DNA of 64,000 bases, taken from Beaufortia kweichowensis. Taxonomy: Eukaryota > Chordata > Actinopteri > Cypriniformes > Gastromyzontidae. The stretch lies in assembly GCA_019155185.1 (NCBI GenBank), contig CM032804.1:15161822-15225821 (forward strand), written 5' to 3'. This document shows positions 1-12,910 of the stretch, in pieces (position 1 is the first letter of the stretch; each line of letters opens with the position of its first letter). Made by a program: the position numbers and the translations under genes. Below the pieces are notes generated by a model. That model searched no databases, was not told where the DNA came from, and worked only from the letters and a program-made list of their open reading frames with translations.

Positions 1-750
1 CACTTTTTTATTGTAAATGGAACCGTAGGTTATCTTTTTCCCAGGCTCTTTCTCCCTCTCTGACATAACTATAGATGTCTCCAGCACCAGAGTATTTCCC
101 AGAATCCTCATTGGCCTTCACCTGTCCAACTGTGCAGCCACGCTGCGCATCAAAGCTCCTTTTGATGTGTTTCTGCTCAGAGCTGGATGTTAATCTATCT
201 GCAGGCACGTGGAGGGGTAACTGGCCCAATCCCTGTGATTGTAGAAAGCCATGGGCTGGCCGGAGCGAGCGGTATGTGCAGACGTTTATTGAGCTTGAGT
301 TATCTGGCTGTGAAACAGGTGCAAATGCAGCAATAAATGGTTGTGCAACCTTTTACTCCTCTATCTCAGCATTCATTCAGAGGGCAGATGAGCGCTCAAC
401 CCATCAGAGTGTTGAATAAGTGACCCTGCTCACCGATCGGTTTAATGATTCCACATCACAGAGCTGAACAGTGCTGTTCAAGCATGAGGAATGAGAAAGG
501 AGAAAGAGTGAAAATGAGAGGAAGATGAGGGAGACAGGGGCTTGTTTGGAGTCGGTTTACAAATTAAACAAAGGTTCTTTGTAGCATTCTGTCAGCACAA
601 TACAGCAAGAGACTGTGACTCATATGTTCAAATCATTTGTATGTGCGTGCACACAACGTGATTTAAGCAAGAAGGACATGAATCAATATCAATCAATATT
701 GTTTTTTTTGTAACAACAATCCTATCAACCAATAGGATTTTCCTACTTAT

Positions 751-780
751 CTAACCTAACCTATCCTAACCTAACCCTTA
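751..780. repeat. short CCTAAC-type repeat
   Basis: About five imperfect CCTAAC/CCTATC units directly upstream of the AACGTT repeat. It is not the vertebrate telomere unit (CCCTAA) in register and is probably part of the same dispersed repeat. Confidence 0.5.
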
Positions 781-837
781 ATTCAATACACAGTGATTGG
801 CTGATAGCAATTCTGTTCCAGGTCATAACCCAGCTAT

Positions 838-1015
838 CGATTTCTGGTTCCCAGAACATTCCCATAACGTTCGTTTTTGGTTCCCAGAACGTTATTTTTT
901 AAGTTTGTTTTTGGTTATTCAGGAAAGTTATTTGTATGGAAATAGAACGTTAGTTTTTGGTTCCCATAACGTTCTGGGAACCAAAAACTATCCTTCTGTG
1001 AACCAAAAACGTTAG
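838..1015. repeat. AACGTT/GGTTCCC palindromic dispersed repeat
   Basis: Repeated GGTTCCCAGAACGTT motifs. There is an exact 20-bp inverted pair: TTTTTGGTTCCCAGAACGTT at 874-893 and its reverse complement at 968-987. AACGTT-rich repeats of this kind are common in fish genomes. A diverged relative occurs at 36966-37285. Confidence 0.7.
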
Positions 1016-4000
1016 GGGACTGTTCTGTGTTTGCTGAAAGAAGGAAATATGTTGCTCCAGGGTGAACAAGGATGTTGTTTGAGAATGTTTTACTTGACTG
1101 AAACATGTTATTCATGTGTTTTTTTCATATTTATGAATGTGTGTTTGCTTATGCGCCTCTATTTATTTCTGTGTGTAACTTACTTGCTAGAGTTTAGACG
1201 ATGCAAGCAGCTCTCTATAAGTATGTGCCAGGCTAGACGTGTCTCAATAGTAAAAAAAGGAAAACACCAAAAACAGCTTGTGGATCTTAACGCTATAAAG
1301 CCAAATTTGAGTTTTTCACTCTTTTGATGTTAATGTTTTTTCCTAGTTTTAGTTCGTAAATTGCTGCAGTGCTTTGATACGAACCCTCTCGGCGGCAATA
1401 AAGAAAGTCTTTTTAGCTCCAGCTGTTGTGCGTTCATTGCCGTGATGTAAAATGTGCTCCTGTAATGCAAAAAATTACATGCAGATCACCCAGGGAGATT
1501 TCATCACCCCAATACTTCTCTTTCTCTCCCTTTTTATCTGGGAAGTATGCGTGTTGTACCAATAGAAGTGCAGAAGTGCTGTGGGCTTCATGCATTTCAA
1601 GCATCTTTATGGTTTGTATATGCTTGGTAATGCAAAACGGATGTATGTTGAATGTTATTAATGCATGTCAGGTGGATTTACGGCATGGGAAATCATTTGG
1701 TTAAAGCACATTGTATGTGAAAATCTGTGCTCGGGCTTTTCAGAGCATGCAGGGTTTATCAGTGTCATTCAAACTTGAATTCAGCTTATTTAAAGCTTAG
1801 GTCTGTTTGTTATGCAAAAATATTCTGATGTAAAAAGAATTAAATAATAAATGAGTACATTTGTCACTGTATATTGGATCTCATACTGAATTATAATTCT
1901 AATATAGTAGAAGAGGCTTAAAATGTTTTAGGTTTAAATCCTGTTACGGTAGTTCACATGTCAAACCGCATGAAATATGACAACTGGGGTAATGTTTAGA
2001 GCACGCTGTCTAAGCCCTCTGCCGTGACAGGAAGTTAAGCTGAACTGAATGCATTGATGTGTTCTGTATGGGAAGGATTGGAGTGACAGACACTGAACTG
2101 GGGTCTGACTGAAAGACGTGGTGTTCAGGGATTACGAGATGTCAAATCTGACTGCAAGAGATTATTAAGGATGCAACCAAATGTAGCCAGTAGTGGTGCT
2201 GCTGGTGAACATGATGGGAAAAGTGTGAAATGTTCACCTAATTAGTTGCTTATTAATGTTATAAAAAAAAATCATTTTTGACAAAAGTGTGTGTTTTTAT
2301 ATTCATAACTCTCTCAGCATTGTTTTAAAAGTTTTATGACAAAAATACTGGAGCAAAATTTGGAAACTGTCTCTCATACAAAGAATTTGTCATTCTTGTA
2401 AAGACATGAATGCACTGTTAGTATTTCATGTGGTATTAGATTCCTTCTTTATTCTTTCATTTTTATAACGGTCATAATAGTTTCATCCGCTCGCCACAAG
2501 AAAGTCAGTGGTTAAACTCAGACCATCCAGTTGCATCACTATGTTTTCCTCCAAGTCCTCCGAGCAGAAATCATTTCAGTCGGAGCCCCTGAGGAGTGTG
2601 AAAGTAAACCTCTATTAATGCATGCATTTCTGAAGCCATGCAGTCTGCTGGAAGCCAGCGAGCAGTGAATCAACATGTCAGAGCGCATTGTCTGCCTTAT
2701 TCCTGACAGCTGTCTCGCACAGCTGCACGGCTTTCTGCACCGATCCAGGGTCTGCGCACAGAGCCGGCCCTGTTTCTGCACTCAGCTGAACGGGGGCTTG
2801 AAGTGTCTGTGTTTGGCTGAAGTTAAAATTCACAAATATAGTAAAACTTTGAAAACATGACATGTGCGCTTCTTTAAAATGCTCCTTACTACTTTAAGTC
2901 TCTTAAATTGGTTGAATTGTTTCAATTCTAATATTGTTTACATGTTTGGGTATATATAGAAATATATTTTTCTATGTCTGCTCTCCACATTGTCACCATT
3001 CCACACTATTCACTTTAATATTTAATAGTAAAACAAACTATATATTGATGGAAAGATCTTAGACTCAATAATGAATATTTGACAAATTTTCAATTAAAAT
3101 AAACAAAAATATGTTAATTGTCTACCGAGATGTCCCGAAGCAATGCCATTGTTCAAGCGGTCACTGTTGCGCTTTATAGCTTGGTGACTCAGCTCAGCCG
3201 TAACAAAGGGAAATCTGATCCTAGATCAGAATTCTGAGGGACTAACCTCTGTTCTCTCAGTTCCACCTCACCTGCCTCGAGAGCAACCACAATGCAATTC
3301 CTCTCTCCGATAGTGTGTTGTTATGCACCAGAGAGCCAACCGACAAGAGCTCTGCTATCAAAAAAACACAGAGTCACATTTCACAGACAATTGTCTTGTT
3401 AGAGAACCAAACTGCCCCACTGCCAGGAATCTTGCCTGTTCACCTGTGAATTTGTGAACTTTCAGTCTACTGTATGTGCGACATTTAATGAACTACAATG
3501 ATTATTTAAAATTGAAATTAACCTACAAATATTGACCCAACCATAGGTTGAAACAACCCAGCATTTTGGGCTAATACAACCCAGCATATGTTCATTTATA
3601 ACACAATGGTTAGGGTTGTCCCTTTTTGACCAAACTTGTCATCCTCTCATATGGCAACTGTCCCCATGTTGCATATTTCAATATCTCAACATGCTACTTT
3701 TTGCATAAGACAAGTATGAATATTTGTCTGCTACACAGCATGGGCGCGGAGGCTAGCAGTTTGTCACGTCTGACAATTGTGGTGTCGCTCTGAGAGGCAA
3801 AAACTTATTCAAACACTTCTAGAGAATAAGCTGTGAATGATGAAGGTTCATCTTCTCGCTTGGAGCCAAGTATCTGACAGAGAGCACAGGGGAGGGGTGC
3901 GGGATTATGTTCAGGATTTCTCCTCCTAGCTGTTGTGTGACAGTATTAATTCATACAGACATTTATTAGAAAAGTAACAAGGGTAGATTGTGTCTTCTGT

Positions 4001-4595
4001 TTCTTGAAACGGTGTCTGTCTTGATTCTCAAACCAGCCATTTTCATAGTTTTATGTCCAGCATTGTTGAAGCCTGGGAACTTGTTATAGCACTTGTATTA
4101 TTTCCTCACTATAATGAATTGCTTTATTATTTTCGCTTAAGATGAAATTGAAATTGTCTGCTGAATATAAATGTAAAGGGGTGTTAGGACTGGCTCTAAA
4201 CTGCCTGCTTTGGATGTTTGGTGTTGTAACATTTGCATTTCCCTCATTTCCCTGTCCCCATCACTCATGTCACACGCTGCATGTAACGCTGGAAAATAAG
4301 TCAGCTCATGAACTGAACTGCTTCACAATCTCAGCCTCTCAGTCTCATTGTGTTTTGCTTTCAGTTTGGACTGCTTAGCTAACGTGACCCACACACACTC
4401 CCTGATCTCTCATTCCCGTCTTTGTGATTCCATCTGCGAGATGGCAGCCAGTCAAAACACGCTCAGATAACAGACCTCTTTCTCTCTCTGCAGTAAGCAT
4501 ACGCTCCCTGACTGGGTATGATTGTTCTTTCAGTTCCTGTTACCCTCTCACCCCCTCACTTCCTGTCTCTCTCACTACCTGCCTTTTCCCTCCCT

Positions 4596-4596
4596 A

Positions 4597-4631
<35 letters not shown>

Positions 4632-4828
4632 CATTCCACCTGTCAGCCTGGTCTCCCTCCATATCTGTCTCACTTTTCCTTCCTTTTCTTTCTCTTTTCC
4701 TCTTTTTTTCTTCCTCACCTCTCTCTCCCTGTACCCACCTGTCTTCCCCTCTCCCAACCTGTCTCATTCTCTCTCTACCTTCCTCACCCTCCAACTGTAC
4801 CTGTCTCTCTCTCAGTCTAAAACATAAC
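4596..4828. repeat. CT microsatellite and pyrimidine-rich tract
   Basis: A (CT)n run at about 4601-4629 is followed by ~200 bp of CT/CCTT-rich pyrimidine sequence. Overlapping Ser/Leu/Pro-rich open frames here are products of composition, not genes. Confidence 0.85.
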
Positions 4829-6379
4829 TATTTCATTCGAAATCTGCATGTATAAGCCTCTTTCTCTCCAGCTCTTTCTCTGTCTCTCACACCTTCACTT
4901 GCTTGGCTGCTTCTCCGCCCTCAGATCTGCTGAATTGTAAGTGACAAAGGGAAATGTGTGTCAGGATTAATCAGTAGAGTCTAACAATAAAAACCTCAGC
5001 AATTTCACCCCTGCAGACAATGAGGTGAGTGTAGCTAGTGAAGCATTAACACTGCAGTGCAGACTCAAAGGACATATTAAAAACCCTGTCTTCAGGTTTA
5101 AAGATGTGTGATTTGAAATTGTTTGCAGATCATTGTAAGGAGGGTTTTACTGTAAGAGCACATTTGTCATATTATTATAACAGCCGCTGTGATCCAGCTG
5201 TAATGAGCCCATCATAAATGAAGTCTGAGTAAGCAGATGGTCCATTGTGTATTATACCTGCATTAAGATTGATCTGTCCATCTTCTCTCATCACAGCAGA
5301 TGTCGTTCAGACTTGCAATTCTAATCATCTTATGCCACCAAAACTTGATTATAATTCTTTTCTATTTTCTCCTGTATCTGCACCTTTAATGATGGATGTC
5401 TTCTGCCCTGAGCCTTCAGTCACCCCATGTTCTCAATTCTCTATGTGTATAACACAATCACATCCACCTCATCCACCACCATTCTTAAACATCTATATTT
5501 CTTCTTCAGACTTTATGTCTCTATCTCTGATCTGTTGTTTTGATTTTGAAGGCTGATGTTTTACTGTATCTTTCCCCACAGCTGCTTTACTTTTGTCCCT
5601 GTCTAAGCCTCAGTTTGTGTCTAAGCCCCGTTTAAAGATTTGTTTAAGTTCAGTAGCAGAATACAAAGTTAAGCTGTATGATATCATCTGAGGCATGCAT
5701 GCTGACGATTACCCGAGACAACAAACTATATAACATACAAACGTGTGAAAGAATGTGCTGACAAAATTGTTGTACTGTATGTTGTCACATTTTTGTGACT
5801 ATAAAAACATGTTTTGTTTGGTATTTGTTTATTATAGATGTAAATAAGGAATAAAGGATTAGCTCTTAAAGAAGTATGTAAATAAAAAACTTTGATCGAT
5901 TTAAAACTTGTATAGCATAATTATATTAAATTGTATCTTTTTCTATTACTTGAATATTTCCTTTAACTTGTATTTTACCTTAATAGAAACATTTGAAATG
6001 TCTAACTCAAGATTTTTCTCAACTTACTGATTGAACTGACTTTAATGATGACTGTATTTAAAGAAAGAATCGGGATGTGATATTAATGAAGTCTATTTTA
6101 ATGGCACACATAAACTGCCAATCAGTGATCTTCCAGCTACGATTCCTATTTCACTTGATGACAAGTTCATTAAAACCTCTCATGTTAATGGAAAGAGCAC
6201 ATCAAGTCCTGATGATCTGTCATGTGCAGAAACCATCATGTTCAGTCTTATGTAAAGAATACAGACAAACTACAATGTTACTCTGAGAAGTACCAAAACA
6301 TCTTGAAGACACACTTATGTTAAAGCACTTCACATTGCACCGTACGTAATTTATTAAATGAACATTTCGAAGAGTAATT

Positions 6380-6690
6380 GCTGCTTAATTGTACAGGGAA
6401 ATTTAATATGTATGATTACGTCGGCCAGTTTTTGCAATTAATTGTGCATAGGTGAAAAACAATTTAACACATGCATTTTGGCTTACGCTAATGGTACGTC
6501 CTTTTAGACATGTGCCTTTCTAATTATGCTAACTGTTATGGATGAATACATTTAAATTAGGCGAGGAAAAATTCACTGCACAGAGGAAAAATGAATTCAT
6601 TGCCGTACTTTGTGATCATTAAATCAGTGTCATGGAGGTAGGGTTCCACTTTCTAATTAGCATTTACAAGAAGAAAAAGCATTTAAATAT
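6380..6690. promoter_or_regulatory. candidate intronic enhancer, homeodomain-site-rich
   Basis: Complex, non-repetitive AT-rich sequence with clustered homeodomain cores: TTGCAATTAATTGTGCA, TCTAATTATGCTAAC and TTCTAATTAGCATTTAC. This texture is typical of deeply conserved vertebrate non-coding elements. Conservation itself cannot be seen from one sequence. Confidence 0.35.
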
Positions 6691-7699
6691 TGGCTAAATG
6701 CTTTTGTACTTCCAAGTAAAATGAAGGCTTTTAATAGATGAAGAAAAAACAGTAAGTGGGCTAAGAAGTGCAACTTAATGAAAGATGGAGAGGCCAAATT
6801 CTTTATTTAAGCCCGCAGACGGCATACACACAGACCATCCACAGCATTCGCTTACTGTCTGAAACTGGAAGTACTTGTAAAAGTTGGAATCTCCAATAAA
6901 ATTGTTTGTTGACAATGTAAAACATCCTCCTATAAGATATAAAAATCTTTAATACGCACAGAACAGAGATGTAGTCCAGGAGAAGAATGCTCTCAGTTGC
7001 TTTCAGAAACAGTAAGCAGAAAGATGTAAATTCTATATCATCAATTACAGTATCTCATCACAGAAGTATAATTTTCTCTAAAAAAAAAAACGATCTGGAT
7101 ATGCCTGAAAGAACATATGCAAAACAAGTCTAGTCTTATTTTAAAATCCTTTATTCTGGTCAGCCACCACCATCCGCCCGCATTCCACAAGACCACTAAG
7201 TGCTGTTTATTCATCTGTTCTATTTATGAAATACACACAAATTTAGAAGGTGGTTACGAAGATGGTGGCTTCACTAACACTAACACCCTACCAGATTAAA
7301 GAAACAGGCTCCTTCAAAAAGTTCAGAATGTACCTAACTAAAAGCAAAAATGTGGCTTTCCGATCATGCCTTAAAGCAGAGGTTCTCAACTGGTTCTGCT
7401 TCAGGAAATTGGACATCAAGTGGCAACATTAAAGGGACAATGAGATGGTGTGTTGGGGGACTGAAGCTAATTCATTCAGCTTCTACCAACTTACAGACAT
7501 ATTTTCACTGTAGAATACCATAAACAGGTAGCAGGCTAATCGAATACTTATTCAAACTTACCAGACCCAGCAAATCTAATTCTTCAGGGTTACTTGAGAA
7601 TTACAGGCAGGTGGGTGAGAACAGGGTTTGAATTAAACTGCAGGAAATTGCACTTTATAAATGTAATTTAGCCTGATGCACTGTTTGACTGGATGAACT

Positions 7700-7895
7700 T
7701 TACACTAAAAATAAGTAAAGAACCATTTTTGTTTCCACAATTCACTTAAAGGTTCTTTAAAGAACCATTTCTTTCTGACCATTAGTAAAAAGAAAATCTT
7801 TCCACAACAAAGTCATTTTAGATGTTAAATGTTTAGCAAAAAGTGGTTCTTCTAAAAAATTGTTTAGCACCTATAAAAAAAATTGTTTGGTGTGA
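7700..7895. repeat. GGTTCTTTAAAGAACC-type dispersed repeat
   Basis: Contains AAAGGTTCTTTAAAGAACCA and scattered AAGAACC/GGTTCTT words typical of an abundant cyprinid palindromic repeat. A second copy lies at 16385-16595 and a fragment near 40205-40290. Confidence 0.55.
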
Positions 7896-8149
7896 AAAAG
7901 ATAATAAATGTAGCTATTTATTTTGCTATACCAAGTATGGATCCTTCAAATAACTCACACTGAAGTTGTGGCCCTCACAGTATACAAACTTTTTCAAACA
8001 AAGAAATTTATTGCATTCAATTTATTGTATTAAATATGACACATGCTGTAAAATAAATTACCCAGCAGTATGTAAAATTGACCAATCCTAAACAAATAGA
8101 TGGGTAAAATAATATGCTGTCATGCATTTCGTTTTGAATACAGTCCTTG

Positions 8150-8420
8150 AAGGGTTAATTGCTTAAATGTGCAATTGGGTTAGCATTTATTTTGCATGCT
8201 CCAGCTTTACTATTTTGGTGACTTCTTTAGGAATGCAAATCAGCCTTTGGAGAACCGCTAGCTTGGGGGACATTTTAAGAAATGTTTGAAGGAGGCGATA
8301 ATGTGCACATTCCTCTTGAAACTAAATCAGAAGCGATTCCATCATGAGTCATGTGCCACCGTTAAATGACATTGTAATGAATATCAGGCTGTTTCAATTA
8401 GGCCAATGACAGCTGGGAGG
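8150..8420. promoter_or_regulatory. candidate intronic regulatory island with octamer site
   Basis: Unique-looking sequence with a perfect POU octamer ATGCAAAT at 8233-8240 and a nearby TGTGCAATTGGGTTAGC. It ends in GC-balanced sequence (ggccaatgacagctgggagg) unlike the AT-rich surroundings. This is a texture-based call only. Confidence 0.3.
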
Positions 8421-9079
8421 AGGCAAGGTCTATTCTTAGGTTGTTGTTGTTGAAGCAGGTAGTTAAAAGCTGTGGATTGCTGCACTGTTATTGTGGACAA
8501 TCCAGTTTGTTTAAGTAGGTACAGATGGAGAGTTCACAAACTATGCTCTCTCTCTTTCTCTTTCTCTCTCGAGCGGTCTCGATCTGTTGATCAAACCTCA
8601 GCAGCAGCCAGAATCCCACAGTTAGAAACTCCGGCTTGTTTTCCACTTCATTTAAAGTACTTTCACTCCTCTGTGGCAAGAAACTGTTCAAATCAAAGAG
8701 GTCCCCAAAAGCCTTCGCTCCACATACAGAAAGATAACAGCTCTGCTGAGAGCCATTAGTCAAATGTTAACAGGAGTTTGTTTAGGCAGGAGTCAACAGA
8801 ACCAGAGCACAACCGGTGACTTGGAAGAACCGAATAAGATTATTTACAATTATTATGGAGTCAACCAGCATGTTTTTTCACTGATATATGCATATGAGTA
8901 TCGACCAAGTTTTAAGGAGCTTTCTGTCTTTGTTCTTTTAAGCAAAAAATCTAAACATCCTTAAACAAGATAAATGTACCTCATTAGTAAAACTCCAGAA
9001 AATCTATTGTAAGTGTAAGTGTATTTAGCCATGTGGAACAGGCAGATTTTTCAGATGCTTTTTTATTTTTTGTATTCGT

Positions 9080-9135
9080 AAAGCAATGGTTCACCCATGA
9101 AATCAATTCTGTCATCATTTAATCACTTTTTATTC
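9080..9135. repeat. fragment of 'GGGATAGTTCACCC' dispersed element
   Basis: Reads aatggttcacccatgaaatcaattctgtcatcatttaatcac, the recognisable end of a very abundant cyprinid interspersed repeat (consensus, from memory, begins about like ATAGTTCACCCAAAAATGAAA). Other pieces lie at 17385-17520 and 31660-31790. Confidence 0.5.
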
Positions 9136-9540
9136 AAAATCCAAATCATTTGTATATTTTACTGAATGACCAGTAGATGATATAATACGGAAATATATCA
9201 TTGGACAACGATGAGATAGGACCGTCATATAGCATATTGGCTATAATAAAATGGCTATAATAAAATAATTTAAAATTCAATCATTATATTTTGATAACTT
9301 ATGTGTTATATAAATATATTTCAGTATATCAGATTTTTGTGTAGGAAGAAAAGTTCGCTGATACGCACAGCAGCAGGTGCAGCATCTTAAGGCACGTCTC
9401 CTTTAAGTTCTTCTGTCAGACACTAAGAATGCAATGCTCTTGGCAACAAAGACACCTCTAAATTGGATGTGTGATGGAAGCGTGGCTCCATTTTGTCTGT
9501 AGTGTTTTCTCGTTTAACAAAAAATGCTTGTGAGATTAGA

Positions 9541-10095
9541 ATGTAAAGTTAGCCCTCGGGTAGAAGAGCGGCGCATTCTTTACATCCAATCTCAGCGGCT
9601 GTCAAGCGCTCAGATGAGTCTCCTGCAGATCCTGCAATTTCGCAAGGTGCACCGGCATGCTTTGCCATCAATCCCTGGACAGGCGCTCGGTGCATGCTAA
9701 AAGACCACAGCTCGATATACAAGACCATGAGGCTTGATAAACACCAATTGATTTTGTGTGCTGGGAAACACATAGGAAAAGTGCTTGAGATGGCTATCAG
9801 AATTAAGAAGCTGGAAGTGGTCGGGCTAGTCATCTTTAATGTCCTAAACGCTGCTCTCAGCGGGGCGGGAGAAACACTCGGGGGGAAATTCACTAAGAAT
9901 GAATTGCACATGCTGATAGCGCAGTTTATTTACAAACGCTGTCTGGGTTGTTTTAGCAGTCGATCCGCTAAAGGAATTATGCAAATCAAGATAATGGCAC
10001 AAACGCGCCCACAAAATTTGTGCAGAACGCAATTTACACACTTCAATTGCGAGTGGCTGCAAAATATATACAGCGTTTTTTAATTTTGTTTATTT
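9541..10095. promoter_or_regulatory. candidate conserved non-coding element cluster
   Basis: About 550 bp with even base composition and no low complexity, set in AT-rich intron. It carries the octamer-containing word TATGCAAATCAAG at 9978-9990. Open frames exist on both strands (129 codons at 9694-10083 plus, 120 codons at 9549-9911 minus), but neither matches a family I know, nor has splice or start context. Both are expected from a long CpG-bearing, stop-poor island. Enhancer is more likely than gene. Confidence 0.4.
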
Positions 10096-12534
10096 TAACG
10101 CCGGATTAAACTGGTTTGTGAATGTTTTCGCCCTAAAATACGAGATTCTAAAGTGCTGTACTTGTGGATTTAGCCTATATATTTTAATACCAAGCTGCCT
10201 AACGCTACACCACAAGCCCCCACCCTCTTCATCTCTAACACCCCATCCATCCCTCTGTTTTTTCTCTCAAGCCATGAAGGATTGAAGTCTTTGACTGGAG
10301 CTCTCGGGAAGGGAATTTTTCTTCATCTCCGCTGCCCATTATTCCGGTAAATCTGGGCTCAGTGCGAAAAGAGTACAGCTTACGAACGAGGACGAATGAC
10401 CAGCCTGTGGCGCTCTTAAACCTTGATTGAGGTTTCATTATCTGGCGCTGCTGTAATGGCTCGTTTGTGTGTCCCTTCAATGGCCCGTCGCTCCTCCGCG
10501 ACTGACAATGCACATCCATTAACTCTGAAGCGCTGTTTGTCATGTCTGTGCCGTGTTGCCAGTTGACTGTTGCTTTGTTGTTGGAGTGTGCAACGATAAA
10601 CAGACAGCAAAGGGAATCCTTGCACAGATATGTCATGCGTATTTCAGATGCAAGTTTTATTTCCAAGTTTTACGCTTTGAAAGCTCGCTAAATGCATTAC
10701 ATACTTACCATTCTATGGAAACTTCTAATCCACATACATTTTTATCAGTCTTTAGACGTTCATCACTTCCTGGTGCTCTTTTAGCAGCAAATGTTTGCAG
10801 TTCTTTTTGAACATAACAACACATCAAAAATTCACAATTCTTTCCCACTCATAACTGGAAGGATATATCTTTGTTACAAAAACACTTTTTAGATTTTAGA
10901 CACTTATTTTAACTGCAGGTTTTATCCTATTTTGAATAATTGTAAGCCATTTCAGCCCCCACAGGATTTTAATGGGGCTTATTGCCTGTATAAGCTGCTC
11001 AGACTACAGACCTGCAAAAGAATTGTAACACTTCAAGCTTGAATTACTCCATTGGCAAAAAAAGATTGTTTTAACAGTTTATGTACTCATCAAGCAGTTT
11101 TCATGAATTTTTATATAGTAAATTAAATTAACATGTTAAATTGCCTTTCTTGTTGAAATTCTTGCAGAATAAAACAGTAGGTAACGTCAACGAAAGGTAA
11201 TTCTCCATCTCTGTGTTTTTGCTTGTGTTCGCCATGCTGTGTCCGTGTGTACCGTTCATACGATGTCATTAACCAAAGAATTTAATCAGCGGTAATTTGA
11301 GCGCTCTCTGATTGGATGCAGTGAAATGAAGTGTGCTTGTAATGCTGTTATTTCCATTCATTTGTCAAAACACTGGGTAGCTCATTCAGGTCTGTGTATA
11401 TTTCCTCCCTGACGCTCTGTACACCGCCAGCTAAAGGAAGAAAGAACGTGTCACTGTTCCCTGCCAAGAAATCCATTTCAAGACAAGGATTATGAATTAT
11501 GGAAAGGTTCCTGCTGAAGATATGACGTGCAATATTTCCTCACAGATGGAAGAGGGTCTGTGGTAGCGAGAAGGGACCCTCTGTGGTACAAAGAACCCTT
11601 CATCAAATTTGATATTTTCCAGCAAAGCTTTTGAACAGACCGAGGCGAAGCAAAGTGCTGGAGTTGGCCATTGCTAGAAAAGTTGAAGCAATCATTCCTC
11701 TTAGGATTTAGCTGGTTGAATTATTTCTCTTATAGAGATTCAAAGTTTTGAGGTTTTTAGCATATTGGTATATTGTATGTTAACATACAGTCTGACTGCC
11801 GAGCGATTCTAGTCAATCGTAGGTCATTTACATATGAAAGTCTTCAAGGTACATCTTGTTATTTTGAAGGTCGGAGAGGTGGAAATCATGGTCATGTACA
11901 CCAGAAGTCTTGGTGTAATTTCCGGGTCTGTCTGTGAATTGCAGTTAGTGCCGTAAGGCCTCGAGGGGTCTGAAGTGCTGAACAGGAGTTCATTCAGTCT
12001 GAGGGCATTTCTCACTGATTCACAGCTCTCTCCTCTGTTAATTAAAGAGACCTTGAGAGGCATATCGTCCATATGTTCTTTCACACCGACACGCTAACAG
12101 AAGATGGGCGTACCGACATATGTCCACCCTTCAAACTCTTCTCAGACAGACGCAGCGGGTCAGAGAGGATGCTGGGAATGTCTGCGGTCACTCCAATTCA
12201 CCACTTCTTGGATTGGTTTGTTTACACTGGCTCATTTCAAACTGCACATTAAATAGTCCTAGTATGACAGTAACATTACAGAGACAACAGGAAGTAAATA
12301 ATTGTTGATGGTCAGTTTTAAACCAGACGCTGTTGGTCAGCAGGTTGAAGGTGACAGAAGGAAACACCTCAAGGCATGCTGGGTGGGAACAGGGGACGTG
12401 CAGTAAACACAGACGGGAGCTCGAATCTGCGCCTCATAATGAATCTGTCGTCTGGGGAAAATGTCAATTATATTCTGTGAGAAAAAGTTCAGCACGGCAA
12501 GAGAGAAAAAGACAGAGAGAAATTAAATCGATGT

Positions 12535-12910
12535 ACTTTAATCTTCCTAGGGCGCCCTAGGGCAATTCTAATTAAAAGTCACAATGACCCTTAATTCTCT
12601 TAACCCTGGATTATAATTACTGCAGCAATTTGCACTGGTTCCAATTATCACACACGTCTTAATGTACAGTGTGTGAACAGCGTGAAGGGAAGCGTTTGCG
12701 ATAGAAAACATCCGACCCAGTTGTTTCAACATCCCAGAGTTTACTTGTTACTAACCTCATCACCTGTTATTATTGAAAGACCAATTACTCAGTTTAGTTC
12801 AACAGCTGCCTTCCATAAGCTTTCCAGAACTTAATTGCATTTCAGAGTTTAATTAGATAAAAAATCATTGCTGCATTTATTACGAAGATTATTAAAATGT
12901 GTCAGGTTAC
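12535..12910. promoter_or_regulatory. candidate intronic regulatory island
   Basis: Contains clustered TAAT/GGATTA cores: ttctaattaaaagtcac, ccctggattataattactg and ggttccaattatcac. It also has balanced complex sequence and a palindrome CCTAGGGCGCCCTAGG at 12547-12562. The texture suggests a homeodomain/Otx-type enhancer; conservation is not testable here. Confidence 0.35.

Noticed and set aside
751..780. Interstitial telomere repeat
   Set aside because: Units are CCTAAC/CCTATC, not CCCTAA, and only about 30 bp; more likely part of a dispersed repeat.
4424..4855. 143-codon plus-strand frame and overlapping Ser/Leu/Pro-rich frames
   Set aside because: Produced by the CT-rich tract; all three frames and the complement are open, with low-complexity products.
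5011..5030. Micro-exon-like ctgcag|ACAATGAG|gtgagt
   Set aside because: Eight bases between splice-like words fit no FAM20C segment; expected by chance in 18 kb of intron.
9694..10083. 129-codon plus-strand frame in the fam20c intron
   Set aside because: No recognisable domain; the opposite strand is equally open, so this is better explained as a stop-poor regulatory island.
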